Of a DNA stretch of 64,000 nucleotides, positions 13,001 to 23,093 are shown piece after piece (the stretch's first letter is position 1; each line of letters opens with the position of its first letter). The stretch is from Spinellus fusiger (taxonomy: Eukaryota > Mucoromycota > Mucoromycetes > Mucorales > Phycomycetaceae), in contig JALLLS010000017.1 in NCBI GenBank assembly GCA_025094145.1, positions 426,676-490,675 on the forward strand, written 5' to 3'. The notes under the pieces are model-generated. The model was not told where the DNA came from and did no database searches. It saw only the letters and a list, made by a program, of their open reading frames with translations. A program made the position numbers and the translations under genes.

Positions 13001-13725
13001 TTGATTCTTGGGTAGATCATACTATACTTTAGATTGAATTACTTATGTTTTTTTTTCATAGACCTACTTTGTCGCCATGGTGACTAACATTGCTCTTCGT
13101 TTAATTTGGATAATCAATATCTCGGGTCTGTCTTTAGATCCTCGGCTGATTGGATTTATCATTGCTCTTTTGGAGGCCTGCCGTCGTATTCAATGGAATC
13201 TTTTCCGTCTTGAGAATGAGGCAAGTGATGCTATAGATATGTAGATGAAGAGATAGTTTATAAGATAAACTTACACAGTATGGTTTGAATTAAAAAAAAT
13301 AGCATATCAATAACTGTGGACAATTCCGTGCCATCAAAGAAATTCCATTACCCTTTGTACTATCAGATACAGTACATACTACGGATGAAGAAAGCAGTAT
13401 TTTACTTCCAATCGACGATCCCTATTTGAATGATACTTCGTTTATGATTCCCAGTACACGTCAATCTTCTATTTATCATTCAAACTACTACGGTTCAACT
13501 TCTGGCTCATTCTATGGCAGACGTGATTTCGAAAGTAGACAAGATAAAGAGGCCGAAAAAGACGGTACATCCCGTCCCCCCTTACAGAATTGTCCTTCAA
13601 TGATTGAAAGTGTATTGCTCAGGTTCCAAAGTAAAAGTGCATCCGATGCCAGTGACTGAACCTGAAGATGAATATGGCTTGTATGATGATTCTGAACTAA
13701 GTCATTCTCCATTAATTTCTAGATA
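10043..13725 (+). CDS. SYG1: SPX-EXS phosphate exporter, SYG1/XPR1 family
   Basis: ATG at 10043 opens MKFAKYLENESIPEWRKAYL followed by YKGLKKKLKP, a textbook SPX start. The SPX domain continues over several exons, with FFLLLDDEIEKISDFY near 10770, LKMALIEFHRSLEFLKSYK near 11260 and GVRKILKKFDK near 11370, the Lys-rich helix expected to bind inositol pyrophosphates. Membrane segments follow from 11.8 kb, then the EXS domain (12.1-13.3 kb) with CPFDYFYRRSRKWL, SLAYSIWTFSYF, NGLKYVSS, WDLKMDWG and ACRRIQWNLFRLENE. XPR1/SYG1 proteins export inorganic phosphate at the plasma membrane or Golgi. About ten introns. The 3' end is uncertain: one frame stops at 13657-13659, while the overlapping frame stays open to TAA at 13725 and gives an acidic tail ending ELSHSPLISR, so a 36-bp intron or a frameshift is possible. 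Confidence 0.88.
10196..10285. repeat. Low-complexity (TTGTTxTTG) tract in the first intron of the exporter
   Basis: Degenerate 6- to 12-bp pyrimidine/G repeats (TTGTTGTTG, then TTGTTACTGTTC) fill most of the intron between the first two SPX exons. Confidence 0.75.
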
Positions 13726-14615
13726 ATGATATCTCTCTAGACAAATTCAAATGTATAGTTTTGTTTTGTTTTGTATTATTAAAGAGTGTTTACTGACCTA
13801 TTTTCACAGTAAAAAAATTGCTCCAAGATCCTTTGTAAATATAAATATATTCTTATTATTTTCCTATAGTTGTAAACCTGTACAACACACATGGGTAAAT
13901 AACAAAACCCTTCTTCCTATCAAAAAAAAGGATAGTAAAGAGTTTACTCATCGTCTCATCGAGAACATGGCTTGGAGATGCGAGGCTGTCATTGAAGCAA
14001 AGGGTGGGCAATGCTAAGTACTAGGATTCTTTGTCTAATAAACTTAAATTTATGATTCTGTTGATCTCATCCATATTCTATATTAATGAGGTCACTGTAT
14101 GATTCATCTATTTTTTTTATAACAAACAAGTAGAATTACATATAAGAAATCGAGTCAGAGAATCTAAAACAACTTGCCAGTGTTTTTTTTTTCTTTTTCT
14201 TTTTTTTCACTTCTTAACTCAAGACTAAAACTATAAAGATATCGTTTGAATCAAATGAAATAATATTTATCCTTGTTATCCTATCTGTTTTTTTGTTTTG
14301 TTTTTTTGTTTTAAATAAAATAGCAGTGAAAAGTAAAATGGATTTGAAATATAAGCACAGAGGAAATATCTCCAACTATCAGTCAATGGTGAAAACAAGA
14401 AAAAAGGCCTGTAATATATTATAAAAGCAATAGATAGAAAGAGAAAGAATAGAAAATATATATGGATACAAGTAAATCTTATGCAGCTCCTTGCGTGGAA
14501 GGGTTTCAATAAATGAATGCATAAGATTTATATCACGGATAATGTAGATGTTAAGTATAAAAGTGATAAGCTTTTTAAGATTTAGGATGTTTCTTTTTTT
14601 TCTCTCTTTCTCCAA
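13726..14615. other. Intergenic region between convergent 3' ends
   Basis: AT-rich sequence with several homopolymer T runs (14183-14210, 14286-14312) that would form 3' UTRs of both neighbours. Short frames on both strands show no recognisable features. Confidence 0.6.
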
Positions 14616-17059
14616 TTAACCGTAAAGGGGCATTCGATTAGTGATAGTGTTGGTAGGGGTGGGAGCAGTGGTTGGAGGGTTAATGTTGTTGTGATTAGGG
14701 GTGGTAGAATTGTAATCATACATGGGAGGTACTTCAAACCCTATTTGAGATGAAAGTGGTGCGCTTGCATTCTTTGAAGCATCCAACATAATCTGTCCAA
14801 ACAGTGCACTGTCATATAAAAAGTCAGAGCTGTTGAAATTGATCTCTCCTCCGACCTCATTCAGTAGCGTATCGGGTGATAAGTTGGAAGGTTGCTGCTG
14901 GGCAGTAGTAGCCATATAGTTCTGGGATGGTTGTGATATGATGTTTTGATTGAATGTAGAGTATGGATAGCCAGCATTGGAGTGAAGGAGAGATGTCAGT
15001 GAAGGACGTATAGGATCTGAAGGAGATGTTGTAATTGTACGTTGAGGTGTGAGTCGAGTCTCGGAGGGTTTAGAGTATGAGTTCTCGGAATGCATTATTT
15101 GTTGGTTTTGCTGATGGTTTCCTTGTTGGTAATTATGCCTGAACTGCATGTCATAAAGACGGTTATGAGTCACTAATAAGTCCTTCACAGTGCTAGAGAG
15201 ACGTTCGCATACAGGCCAATATGATTTTAGTCCATTGATAAGGCTAAACATGGTGTTCAGTCCATGATTACTTTTGCGATAAGACTCTGGATCATTGGAG
15301 AAAGTGGAAGTCATTAAGGCAGTGGCAAATATGTAGGTAGTGTAGCCCATATAAGGTAACACAATAGAACCACAGATGTCTCTCATCGATTGGAAGACTG
15401 GTATAGCTGTGTCAACACACAGCTTACATGTGTTGATACTTGACTGAATTTCATGGTACACATTCTCGGGTACATCACTAGCACACAGTTCGCTATAAGC
15501 CAAACAGCCACGATGAAGTACCATAACACTAGTACACCACATAATATGGGAATATAGCCACAAGCTAATGTAGTTCAAACTAGCAGTTTTCTTGTAGTTT
15601 CTTACGTTGGCAGCGGTGAATTGAAGACGATCTGGGACTCCTTCCTTCCAATTGCCTAATTGCTTATCCAGCAGAGCAAACTCATTGATAGGTGGCCATG
15701 ACACAGATGCAGAGTCATTCTTTGCTCTTGCCATAAATTTGTTGACTTCACCAAAAATACCAAGGAGTCTTAAGTAATAGCGTGGTATGTCGATGAGTGG
15801 GTCGTCTACAATCTCCATGTTATCAAATGTCAGGCAATGGAAGGGGTCTCGCAATAACAGGCTTTCTGCAACAGTAGGTGGGTTGGAGTCATAGTCTACT
15901 TTATTGAAATATTGAGGTCGGTTGGTTCCTGCACTCGAAAATCTGAATAATAACAACAACAATAAAAAAGAAAAATAGACGTAAGTTTCACTGTATGAAC
16001 ACCGTGCCTACTTACTTGTCAATGCACAAACAACTCCAGAAAACACGACGTCGCAAGGCCATTGCCACAGCATCAACAGATCCACTCTTGTTGAGAATAG
16101 GTGTACGCAATGTCTCTTCTTTATGAAGACCAAGCTCCTGGCATATTCTACACATGTTAAGTTATCAAGCATTTCTACACCCTTTTTACCTTGCAGAAAG
16201 ACACCCATAAATCCATGCTCTAGTACACTAAGTCAGTTTTTATCTTGTGAAGACTTACTTTGCACCTGAAGCACTTCCATACTCTAAACATGCCATCACA
16301 CCCCAGTACTGTAGGTTAGACAATGTAGGTTCCAGCAGAGATGCATTAATCATTGAGGTTGCTTTTGCAGCAAACTTCTCTGCTGCCCAGTAAGGTGGAT
16401 CTGTCTTTATGCTGGGATGGTCCGAGAATCTAGCCCCTACTGCTATGACACTCCATAATAGCGGCTTGGATACAGTGCCATCAGTAATACTTTCTTTGAG
16501 AATGCTGCGCTGAATAAGTGGAAATACAGAATTAATGTTTTTAAAGAACAGATCCACCAAATGGATAACAATGTTCATAGGAGGAAGTTCGTTATCTTTG
16601 TAAGTGTCTATGCAAACAAGATAAGCAAATGGCGCCACTTGAAGGTAACCCATCTTACTATGGCTCGAGACTTCTGTAGTGAGTCCTCTGTAGTTGGTAG
16701 GAGAGATGGTGTGATCAGAAGGTGAAGGAAACAAGGCACCCTGTGGTTTGTATACCATCTGAGACTCATTCATGCTGGAAAGACGGTTCTCCAACTGCAC
16801 AAGACGTTCTTCCAATAGCTGTACATAGCCTTTCCGGGGCCCTCTTTTTTTACAGATAGTATATTCACACTCTATGCCACTATCTCGGCAATGAATACAC
16901 ACAGGCTTGGTACCGTCACATTTGATCTAATCACACAGTGAGATGAGAGGGTGCAGTATGAGTTACCTTTTTCTTTCTGCAGATAATGCAGGCTTGGGTA
17001 GCTCTTGACCTTTTTCTTTTGGAGTTTTCTGGTGTGTCGCTGGTGTGGCCGTTGTTCAT
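14616..17059 (-). CDS. Zn2Cys6 fungal transcription factor with fungal-specific middle domain
   Basis: ATG at 17059 begins a 31-codon exon (to 16967) ending in CIICRKKK. After a short intron, exon 2 (16926-16259) completes the binuclear cluster: ACIICRKKK then IKCDGTKPVC then IHCRDSGIEC, the CxxC...C...CxxC...C spacing of Zn2Cys6 DNA-binding domains. KRGPRKGYVQLLEERLVQLENRL follows, a linker and coiled-coil dimerisation region typical of Mucoromycota members. The fungal_trans domain spans exon 2 to the last exon, with WIYGCLSARICQELGLHKE (about 16230-16130, across an intron) and RRRVFWSCLCIDK near 16020. The C-terminal 200 residues are Gln/Asn/Ser-rich, like an activation region. The full protein is about 750 aa. 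It should be a nuclear regulator; the target pathway cannot be read from sequence. Confidence 0.85.
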
Positions 17060-17700
17060 TGTGTATTTTGCATAAGATACAGTGATGAGCAAAGAAAATG
17101 AAAGATAGAAAAGTTTATAGTGGCATTGTGTAAGCCACTCTTTGCCATTCTGAGTAAGCCTGTTCAATATACTCGCATATGATTGGTGGAACAGGTAAGA
17201 AATTCTTTCCCTTCATGAGATACTATTGATACTGATAGGTGGAGAATGATTTTGGCGTTGACATTTTCCAACAATTATCTAAATATCTAACGGAGAACAA
17301 ATATATATATTCCAAGTCAGAAATCATACTACATACCAGGAGATTTTTCTGGCCTTTAATCAGTGACACAATCATCCCTTTACGTCCAAAATTTCTTGCC
17401 TTTTATGGAACTGTATTTAAAATCAAAGGTTTGTAAGTATTTGTAATAAAGAGTACTAAGGTTATCAACAAGACCACTAGAGAGATAAATGTATAGATAT
17501 TTGGTCTCTAGAAGGGACAAAGAAATAGAGTATTGGAATAAATTATAGTCTAGGGAAATCAAAGAGGATAGATGAACAGGAACACAACACGATTTGATCA
17601 TAACAGGTAACTAAGCAACTGTTCTTTAAGCAATTCTTTTTCTTTCTAGAATGTTGTTGTAGTCTGCATTACTTTGGTAGTTTTGATTAAGCAAATGACT
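17060..17700. other. Intergenic sequence with a transposon fragment
   Basis: No gene supported. It contains the promoter side of the transcription-factor gene and a fragment of repeat family A (listed separately). Confidence 0.5.
17340..17440 (-). mobile_element. Fragment of TIR repeat family A (A5)
   Basis: The sequence is the reverse complement of the right end of the A1 element (20250-20375): AGATTTTTCTGGCCTTTAA followed by the TACGTC...CTTGCC and ATTTAAAATCAAA blocks in the same order and spacing. It lacks the outermost bases and the rest of the element. Confidence 0.7.
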
Positions 17701-17925
17701 TGTGAAGTTTCGTATTGTCCTCTTGTTCGGATATAAATACCTGCCAACCACACTGTCTGTTTTTCTCCATATCTTCTACCCTCTTTATTTTGTTTGCCTT
17801 TGTCTGGCATATAAACCAACAGTTGTGATCTGGTAAGTGTTTGTATATGTTTATTATGTCTGACATGTTAGTCAGCTTCTATTGTATATTCTTTTACTAT
17901 AATAAACCCAGTGATTCCATTACAA

Positions 17926-18409
17926 AGACAAAGGCAAGAAGAAGGTGCCAGTGCAAGGGTAATACGACACACATAGAGAGTACATTAATACATCTCGAAC
18001 TAATTATTCTTACTACTATTCTATTATTGAAAAGGGGTATTGGCACCTAAAAGGATTGGAGCATGATCCTACCAAGCTGCCAGTCATTGCCTATGGCACA
18101 GGAATGAAAGGAAAGGATGCTGTCAAGTTCAAAGGCCATCGTGTTGGTTTGACAAGAATATTATATCAATCACTGAAAAAGAGACAAAAAGATGGTGATC
18201 TTCTTTTGGTTGATGTCGATGAGTTCTTTACATCGAGGGTAAGCATGATTGACCTCTAACTCAATATAAAATGCTCTTTTAACAGTTACTCTGTTTTGTT
18301 TTCTTTTTTTATTCTCAAGATCTGCCATACTTGCAACACAAATATCCTCACTGAGGTATTAGTGAATTTCAACAATATCCGCGCTTGCCAAAGTTGCGGA
18401 ATTGTTTAG
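17926..18409 (+). pseudogene. C-terminal remnant of a TnpB/Fanzor-like RuvC protein
   Basis: Two clear exons, about 17963-18240 and 18320-18409, join in frame over a normal intron and end at TAG 18407-18409. They encode LPVIAYGTGMKGKDAVKFKGH, a basic helix, LLLVDVDEFFTSRICHTC and CQSCGIV. The DEFFTSRICHTC...CxxC layout matches the last RuvC motif (DE) plus the zinc ribbon of TnpB/OrfB-like and eukaryotic Fanzor proteins, which I recall as common in Mucorales genomes. A further 5' exon around 17926-17955 is possible, but no N-terminal half is visible nearby and the usual tail after the last CxxC is missing. I therefore read it as truncated. The intron and clean frame leave domestication as an alternative. 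A TATAAATA element lies upstream at 17732. The family call is by motif only. Confidence 0.45.
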
Positions 18410-18432
18410 AACAGAGATGTGTCGTCTTTGAT

Positions 18433-18512
18433 CTTAGGTATCAAAGGAAATCCAGACAGTTAAACGTGTAGTAAAACTCTGTTGTTTATTCATTCAATTG
18501 CGTACTTCTTTT
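18433..18512. mobile_element. Solo end of MITE family D (D2)
   Basis: The block from CTTAGGTATCAAAGGAAATC through the CTCTG...TTATTCATTCAATT region matches, with scattered differences, the left inverted terminal repeat of the D1 element at 30182. No matching inverted end was found between here and 18950, so this is a fragment. It begins 24 bp after the TnpB/Fanzor-like stop codon, but with its outer end facing that gene, so the gene is not inside this element. Confidence 0.6.
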
Positions 18513-18951
18513 ATACTGTTTCTACGCACTACTTCTGCTAACTTATGATATAATAATTACATCTTTCAGGGCGAGCTATCCTTTAGTCTAATTTCAACTG
18601 TTCACCTTTCTTTTTCCAGTTGGCTTCTTTACTAAAGATGTCATTATCTATAAAAGGAAAGTGACATCACGACAGATGTGAATGCAAAGGGTATCTATAC
18701 AGTCACATAAGAATAGATATTCTTTGATGCATTCATATCATATATCGCCACATCGAAAGCGGTTTCCTTCGGGATTCAGATATTTACAGGTAAATTATAA
18801 TAATCTTTATTTAAGAACTAACATGAATACATTTTACTTTATTTTTGCTCCTTTTCAAATCCATGTCATTTCTAAACAATTGTAGTTTGACTATTTCCTT
18901 TTACATCCTAAAGACCTCCTGGTGTGTAGACTGAGAGATGTGCAGCTATAG

Positions 18952-20382
18952 TACACACCCAAAGATTTTTGGGATATATAAGAAAATATCCTGAGAATAA
19001 AATCGCAATATTCTTATGATTGGCCAATGTGTTTTAAAATGCCTTTTCGCTGTCTAAATGAGCTATTTCAAACTCTACCTGCCTGTTTTAGCAATGACGA
19101 TTGACTTTGCAATTAAAAAGTATAGAATTGGCTGTAAAGACAAGAAATAGAACAAGAATCATCCCAAAATTACAACTCAGTCACTACATTTATTGTTTAA
19201 CATAATGTGTTATCCTTAAGCCCATAGTATTTGCAGTATAATACTGCTTAAGAAAGATGTTTATTATAGGACTCACACGGAATTAACTTTAGTGGTCATT
19301 GTCCATAAAATAGAACCAAACTTACTTACATTGAGAACTGTATAATCGTTCATTGACTCAATATTCATAATCACTTCAACTGTCTCATTGTAACTGGTAT
19401 TAACAGTGGTGCTTAATGATAACAAAGTATTGTTTCTAATACTGGGCTTTGGGCTCAAGGCAAATAGTTTTTTTTTGTATTCTTTATTGACTACTCAAGG
19501 CAAATAGTGTTAATTGTTTGACTTGTGATTTTTGACTTGTGGGTTTTATGAGTGGAGGCTAGTGTATATGTCACTAAAATAGAGAAAGAAAAATTATTTG
19601 TTTTGATAATCCCCTTATTTTGTTATTTCCTATACTGCACATACAACTTAACACAAGTACTCGTCAAGATGAGCATAACTAAGCAAAGTAATGTACTATT
19701 ATTAACAAAGAAAAACAATAGAAGGAGGTGATAGACACCACCAAGGACTATTCTTGAGACAAAAAGGTAAGCAGTGTCTTCATCTGGGCTTGAGCTCATT
19801 GTAATCCATAAGGCATAGTACTGACTCTTCTTCCAATAGATAAAACATAGCTTATTATTCCCAAGACAAGTATTAAGTATAAGGTAAGCATACTATCTCT
19901 CTTATTGAATTATTACTAATACACTCTTCTGTTATTAGATAAGTAAAGACTCTTTCTCAAGTCAGTTCAAGGTGGTCTTCTTCCTTCTATACTGTCTAAG
20001 GTGTCTAGGTTGTCTAGGGTATACTCCTGAGCATAGTTATCTATCTCCCAAGGATAAAGCACAAGGCTTTTAGGGTGTATATTCTGTTGCTATGAAGGAA
20101 CATACCTAGAACAGTAGTATCTATAGTAATAGTATATTATTGGCTACAGTATTATTAGCTATATTATAATAAACAATTTTATCCATCAATAATTTTATTC
20201 ATAAACAATATATTTTACTGATAATACAATTTGATATTGAGGTATCCACAAAAGGAAACAATTATTTAGATACTTGCAAATCTTTTGATTTTAAACACAG
20301 TTACATAAAAAGCAAGAAATTTTTAGACGTAAAAGGAAGGAGATATCACCGCCTAAAAGCCAGAAAAATCTTTGGGTATGTA
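18952..20382. mobile_element. Non-coding TIR element, family A, complete copy A1 (about 1.43 kb)
   Basis: The left end TACACACCCAAAGATTTTT and the inverted right end (TACATACCCAAAGATTTTT on the minus strand) form a 19-bp terminal inverted repeat that starts with TA, a likely TA target duplication. The interior matches A2 (27028-29142, apart from its Tc1 insertion) over most of its length, including the GCACATACAACTTAACAC and CATCTGGGCTTGAGCTCATT blocks. No open frame of transposase size is present. It is probably a non-autonomous element mobilised in trans; TA sites and the TIR suggest Tc1/mariner-like mobilisation, but that is inference. Confidence 0.75.
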
Positions 20383-20466
20383 GAATCTGTCTTTACAATG
20401 ACCTCATTTCAATCTCCGTTAAAGAACTTCTTTTTCTTCGTGTGACTTGTCTCTCTTTCCACAACC

Positions 20467-21048
20467 ATGAGCACACCCGCAGTACCACCCATTGTTCACT
20501 ATGTAGGGTACACATCTGAGCTGCAGCTACCGTGTATTGTTCGCCTGGTGGAAAACGACCTCTCAGAGCCCTATTCTATCTACACCTACCGCTACTTTAT
20601 TTACAACTGGCCAAGTCTTTGTTTTATGGTAAGGCCATTGAACAGAGAAAAAGACAAGCAGCTCATGATTAGGCCATGGACGGAGAGACGTGTGTGGGAG
20701 TGGTGATATGCAAGTTAGATCAGCACAAGGATAGAATCAGAGGCTATATTGCCATGCTAGCAGTGGCCAAAGAATACCGCAAGAGGGCTATTGGTTCTTC
20801 ACTGGTGCAAATGTGCATTCATGCCATGAAAGATCAAAAGGCTGACGAAGTAAGTACATGCACAAATAAATAAGTAACATCTCATGCCTCTGTAGATTGT
20901 TCTTGAGACAGAATACACCAACCAAGGCGCATTGGGGCTTTATCAGAGACTTGGGTTTATTAGAGATAAGCGGCTCTATCGATACTATCTCAATGGTGTA
21001 GATGCCTTTAGGTTAAAGTTATTTTGTAAGACAATGGTGAAAAACTAG
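20467..21048 (+). CDS. NAA30: N-alpha-acetyltransferase 30, NatC catalytic subunit
   Basis: Exons 20467-20628, 20673-20849 and 20896-21048 give a 163-residue protein, the usual core length. It begins [20 protein letters not shown] and has the signature [23 protein letters not shown], then [23 protein letters not shown], the acetyl-CoA loop [13 protein letters not shown], and [18 protein letters not shown] near the C-terminus. These are hallmark NAA30/Mak3 motifs within the GNAT fold. With NAA35 and NAA38 it forms NatC, which acetylates nascent N-termini beginning with Met plus a hydrophobic residue on ribosomes. It converges on the App1-type gene with 134 bp between stops. Both introns are under 50 bp. 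I see nothing damaged. Confidence 0.93.
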
Positions 21049-21182
21049 ACTAAGAATGAGAAGCCCAACAACCAATGTGGTAGAAATAGATGTACATGAG
21101 TAGTTGTATTTTTTATAAGCGTGAGGGATCATGGCCTACTCTAGAAAGAAAAGAATGGGAGAATGGATTCCATGGGGCTTGT

Positions 21183-23093
21183 TCAAACACCATGCTCGCC
21201 AGACTTGAGGATGAGAAGCTCTTCTGTCACCACTGGATCCTAAGGAAATGGATCAGAAATGCATAAAATACAAACCTACTCTCCAATGTCTACTTACCAG
21301 TAACAGCTGAGAAGCAAACTTAAAGACATGAAAGACACCTTCACGCATGCCAGTAGAAACACGTTTCATTCTCTCTTCAAATATCTCGAGTTTTGTATTC
21401 TCAGAGACATTGGGATCCATGGCAATCTTCTGTTCCTGAGGTACTTCTGTATCTGTAATGGCATCCATAGCAGTCTGTGGAGAAGTGTTGGTGCGCTTCA
21501 ATAGACTATGTTCGCGTGTAACAAATTTACGCAGAATCGTATAGTACTTTTCAGATGCAGATGCCTCTCTGGTTTTGTCTGCATTCATAGCACGCTCACT
21601 CGAGACATCGTGAATGAAGATCTTGATGATCTGGTCAGGGAATTGGCGGTAGATTTCTTGGTAACTTGAGAGATGTCAGTCATAAGAAGGGGAAGGGGGG
21701 CCTTGTCTTTACTTACACCTCAGGGTCGAATTCACCAGAATCACCCACAAGAATGAATTTACGGTTAGGAAAGTCCTGTATCCCATGTGTGAATACTCTT
21801 TTTTTTTCATAGCAAGCAGTAGGAGGAATTACAAACCCTGATAATAGGAGGGATCACAGCTAATTTATGCTGCATTGGCTTTCCATGGATAATATCCTGT
21901 GTGTTGATAAATCGGAGGTGCATGCTTCCTTGGGGAAAGCAGACAGAGTAGAAAAAGTCCCTGAGAGTAGGGTAGATCTGCCAAGGAGAGTTGGATACAT
22001 AGTGGAAATGGACACCCTGCTTATCCCAGGCTCTGTAGACTTCTGACATGCCTGGAACTTCTCTTGCCTTTTTGAAAAAGGTGTTTCTAAGAATGGCATC
22101 TCGTCCATCCAAGACATCAGTGATTTTGATGGTATCATCAATGTCCTTTTTTTTGCTATGGATTAGAAGGTATCATTGAGAAAAAAAGGGGGTGGATTTG
22201 TTCTTACAGAAATAACAGAAATGCCTGTATCCCCAATAAGATCTACGAGCCCGGTGTTGGGTGTGTCTACAGTGCTGTTAGAAATAGTAATAAAGTATGA
22301 GAACGGACCTATGCCATCAAACCGTGCTTCCAATTCAAGGATTTCTCTGCTGATTGTCTTCTCGATATCTGGGGACTCAATGAGCCAAGTGTCTTGAAAG
22401 CGCCCACTGGCACCTGAGTTTATCATTGTGCTAAGGATACCCTCCTGCTTCTTTATCTCGTGCTCGTGGATAAGTTTCTCTGCAGATTGGATGGCCTTTC
22501 CAAGACGAATATGCACTTCAATATCCCGCATCGTTTGGCACCTGAATTGGTTCACCATGTTAACAAAGTGGTGATCTTCGTCTGAGTTTGCCATGAGTCC
22601 ACCATAGGTACGTCCAACCGCTGAACAAGATTTGGAATTAGCTCAGCATAAAACAAAGACATTAGATAGACATAAAAGGATGAAATGCTTGGCACTTCAC
22701 TTTACCAAGTAACAAGCGCTCAATTCGACCGGAGCCAGGGATAGCATAGACCCAGCCACCCAGTTGCACCTTCCACTTTATCTTATCATCTACTGTTGTT
22801 TGACAGGCATAAGTAGGGTAGAGCATACAGTGAGGCAGTACAGCGTCGGGTGCCTCAGACTGGAGTATATCATCAATCTCATGGGTGTCTGTTCTTTTTA
22901 AATCTGTATAACTCTCTTCTTTCTTCAGAGCGCGTGTGGGTGAAGTTTCTGTCTGAGGAGAATAGAGCTTGTTGAACTCATTTGCCAAAAGATGAGTAGA
23001 ACGCACTGCAAAGTTCATTAAGCGTTCTTTGCGAGAAGTGGGTACGGCTGGCTGTAATTGTTCTTGTGAGAGAGTGTCGTCTTTGGGTGTCAT
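21183..23093 (-). CDS. APP1: App1-type phosphatidate phosphatase (DUF2183 family)
   Basis: The probable start is ATG at 23093 (MTPKDDTLSQEQ); an in-frame extension upstream runs into poly-Lys/His repeats and looks like UTR. After about 70 polar residues comes WKVQLGGWVYAIPGSGRIERLLL near 22760. The DUF2183 catalytic part starts after an intron at 22150 with DIDDTIKITDVLDGRD, the DxDxT motif of haloacid-dehalogenase-type Mg2+ phosphatases. It continues as VPGMSEVYRAW, HYVSNSPWQIYPTLRDFF and RKFILVGDSGEFDPEVY (about 21740). The last exon ends ELLILKSGEHGV with TGA at 21183-21185. In yeast, App1 dephosphorylates phosphatidic acid to diacylglycerol at cortical actin patches, linking lipid signalling to endocytosis. 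About five introns. Confidence 0.85.

Noticed and set aside
10043..13725. Reading the XPR1 match as evidence of viral sequence
   Set aside because: XPR1 is named for a retrovirus-receptor role in animals; the fungal SPX-EXS protein is a cellular phosphate exporter.
13751..14017. Plus-strand 88-codon frame downstream of the phosphate exporter
   Set aside because: It lies in the probable 3' UTR, has no family features and a biased composition.
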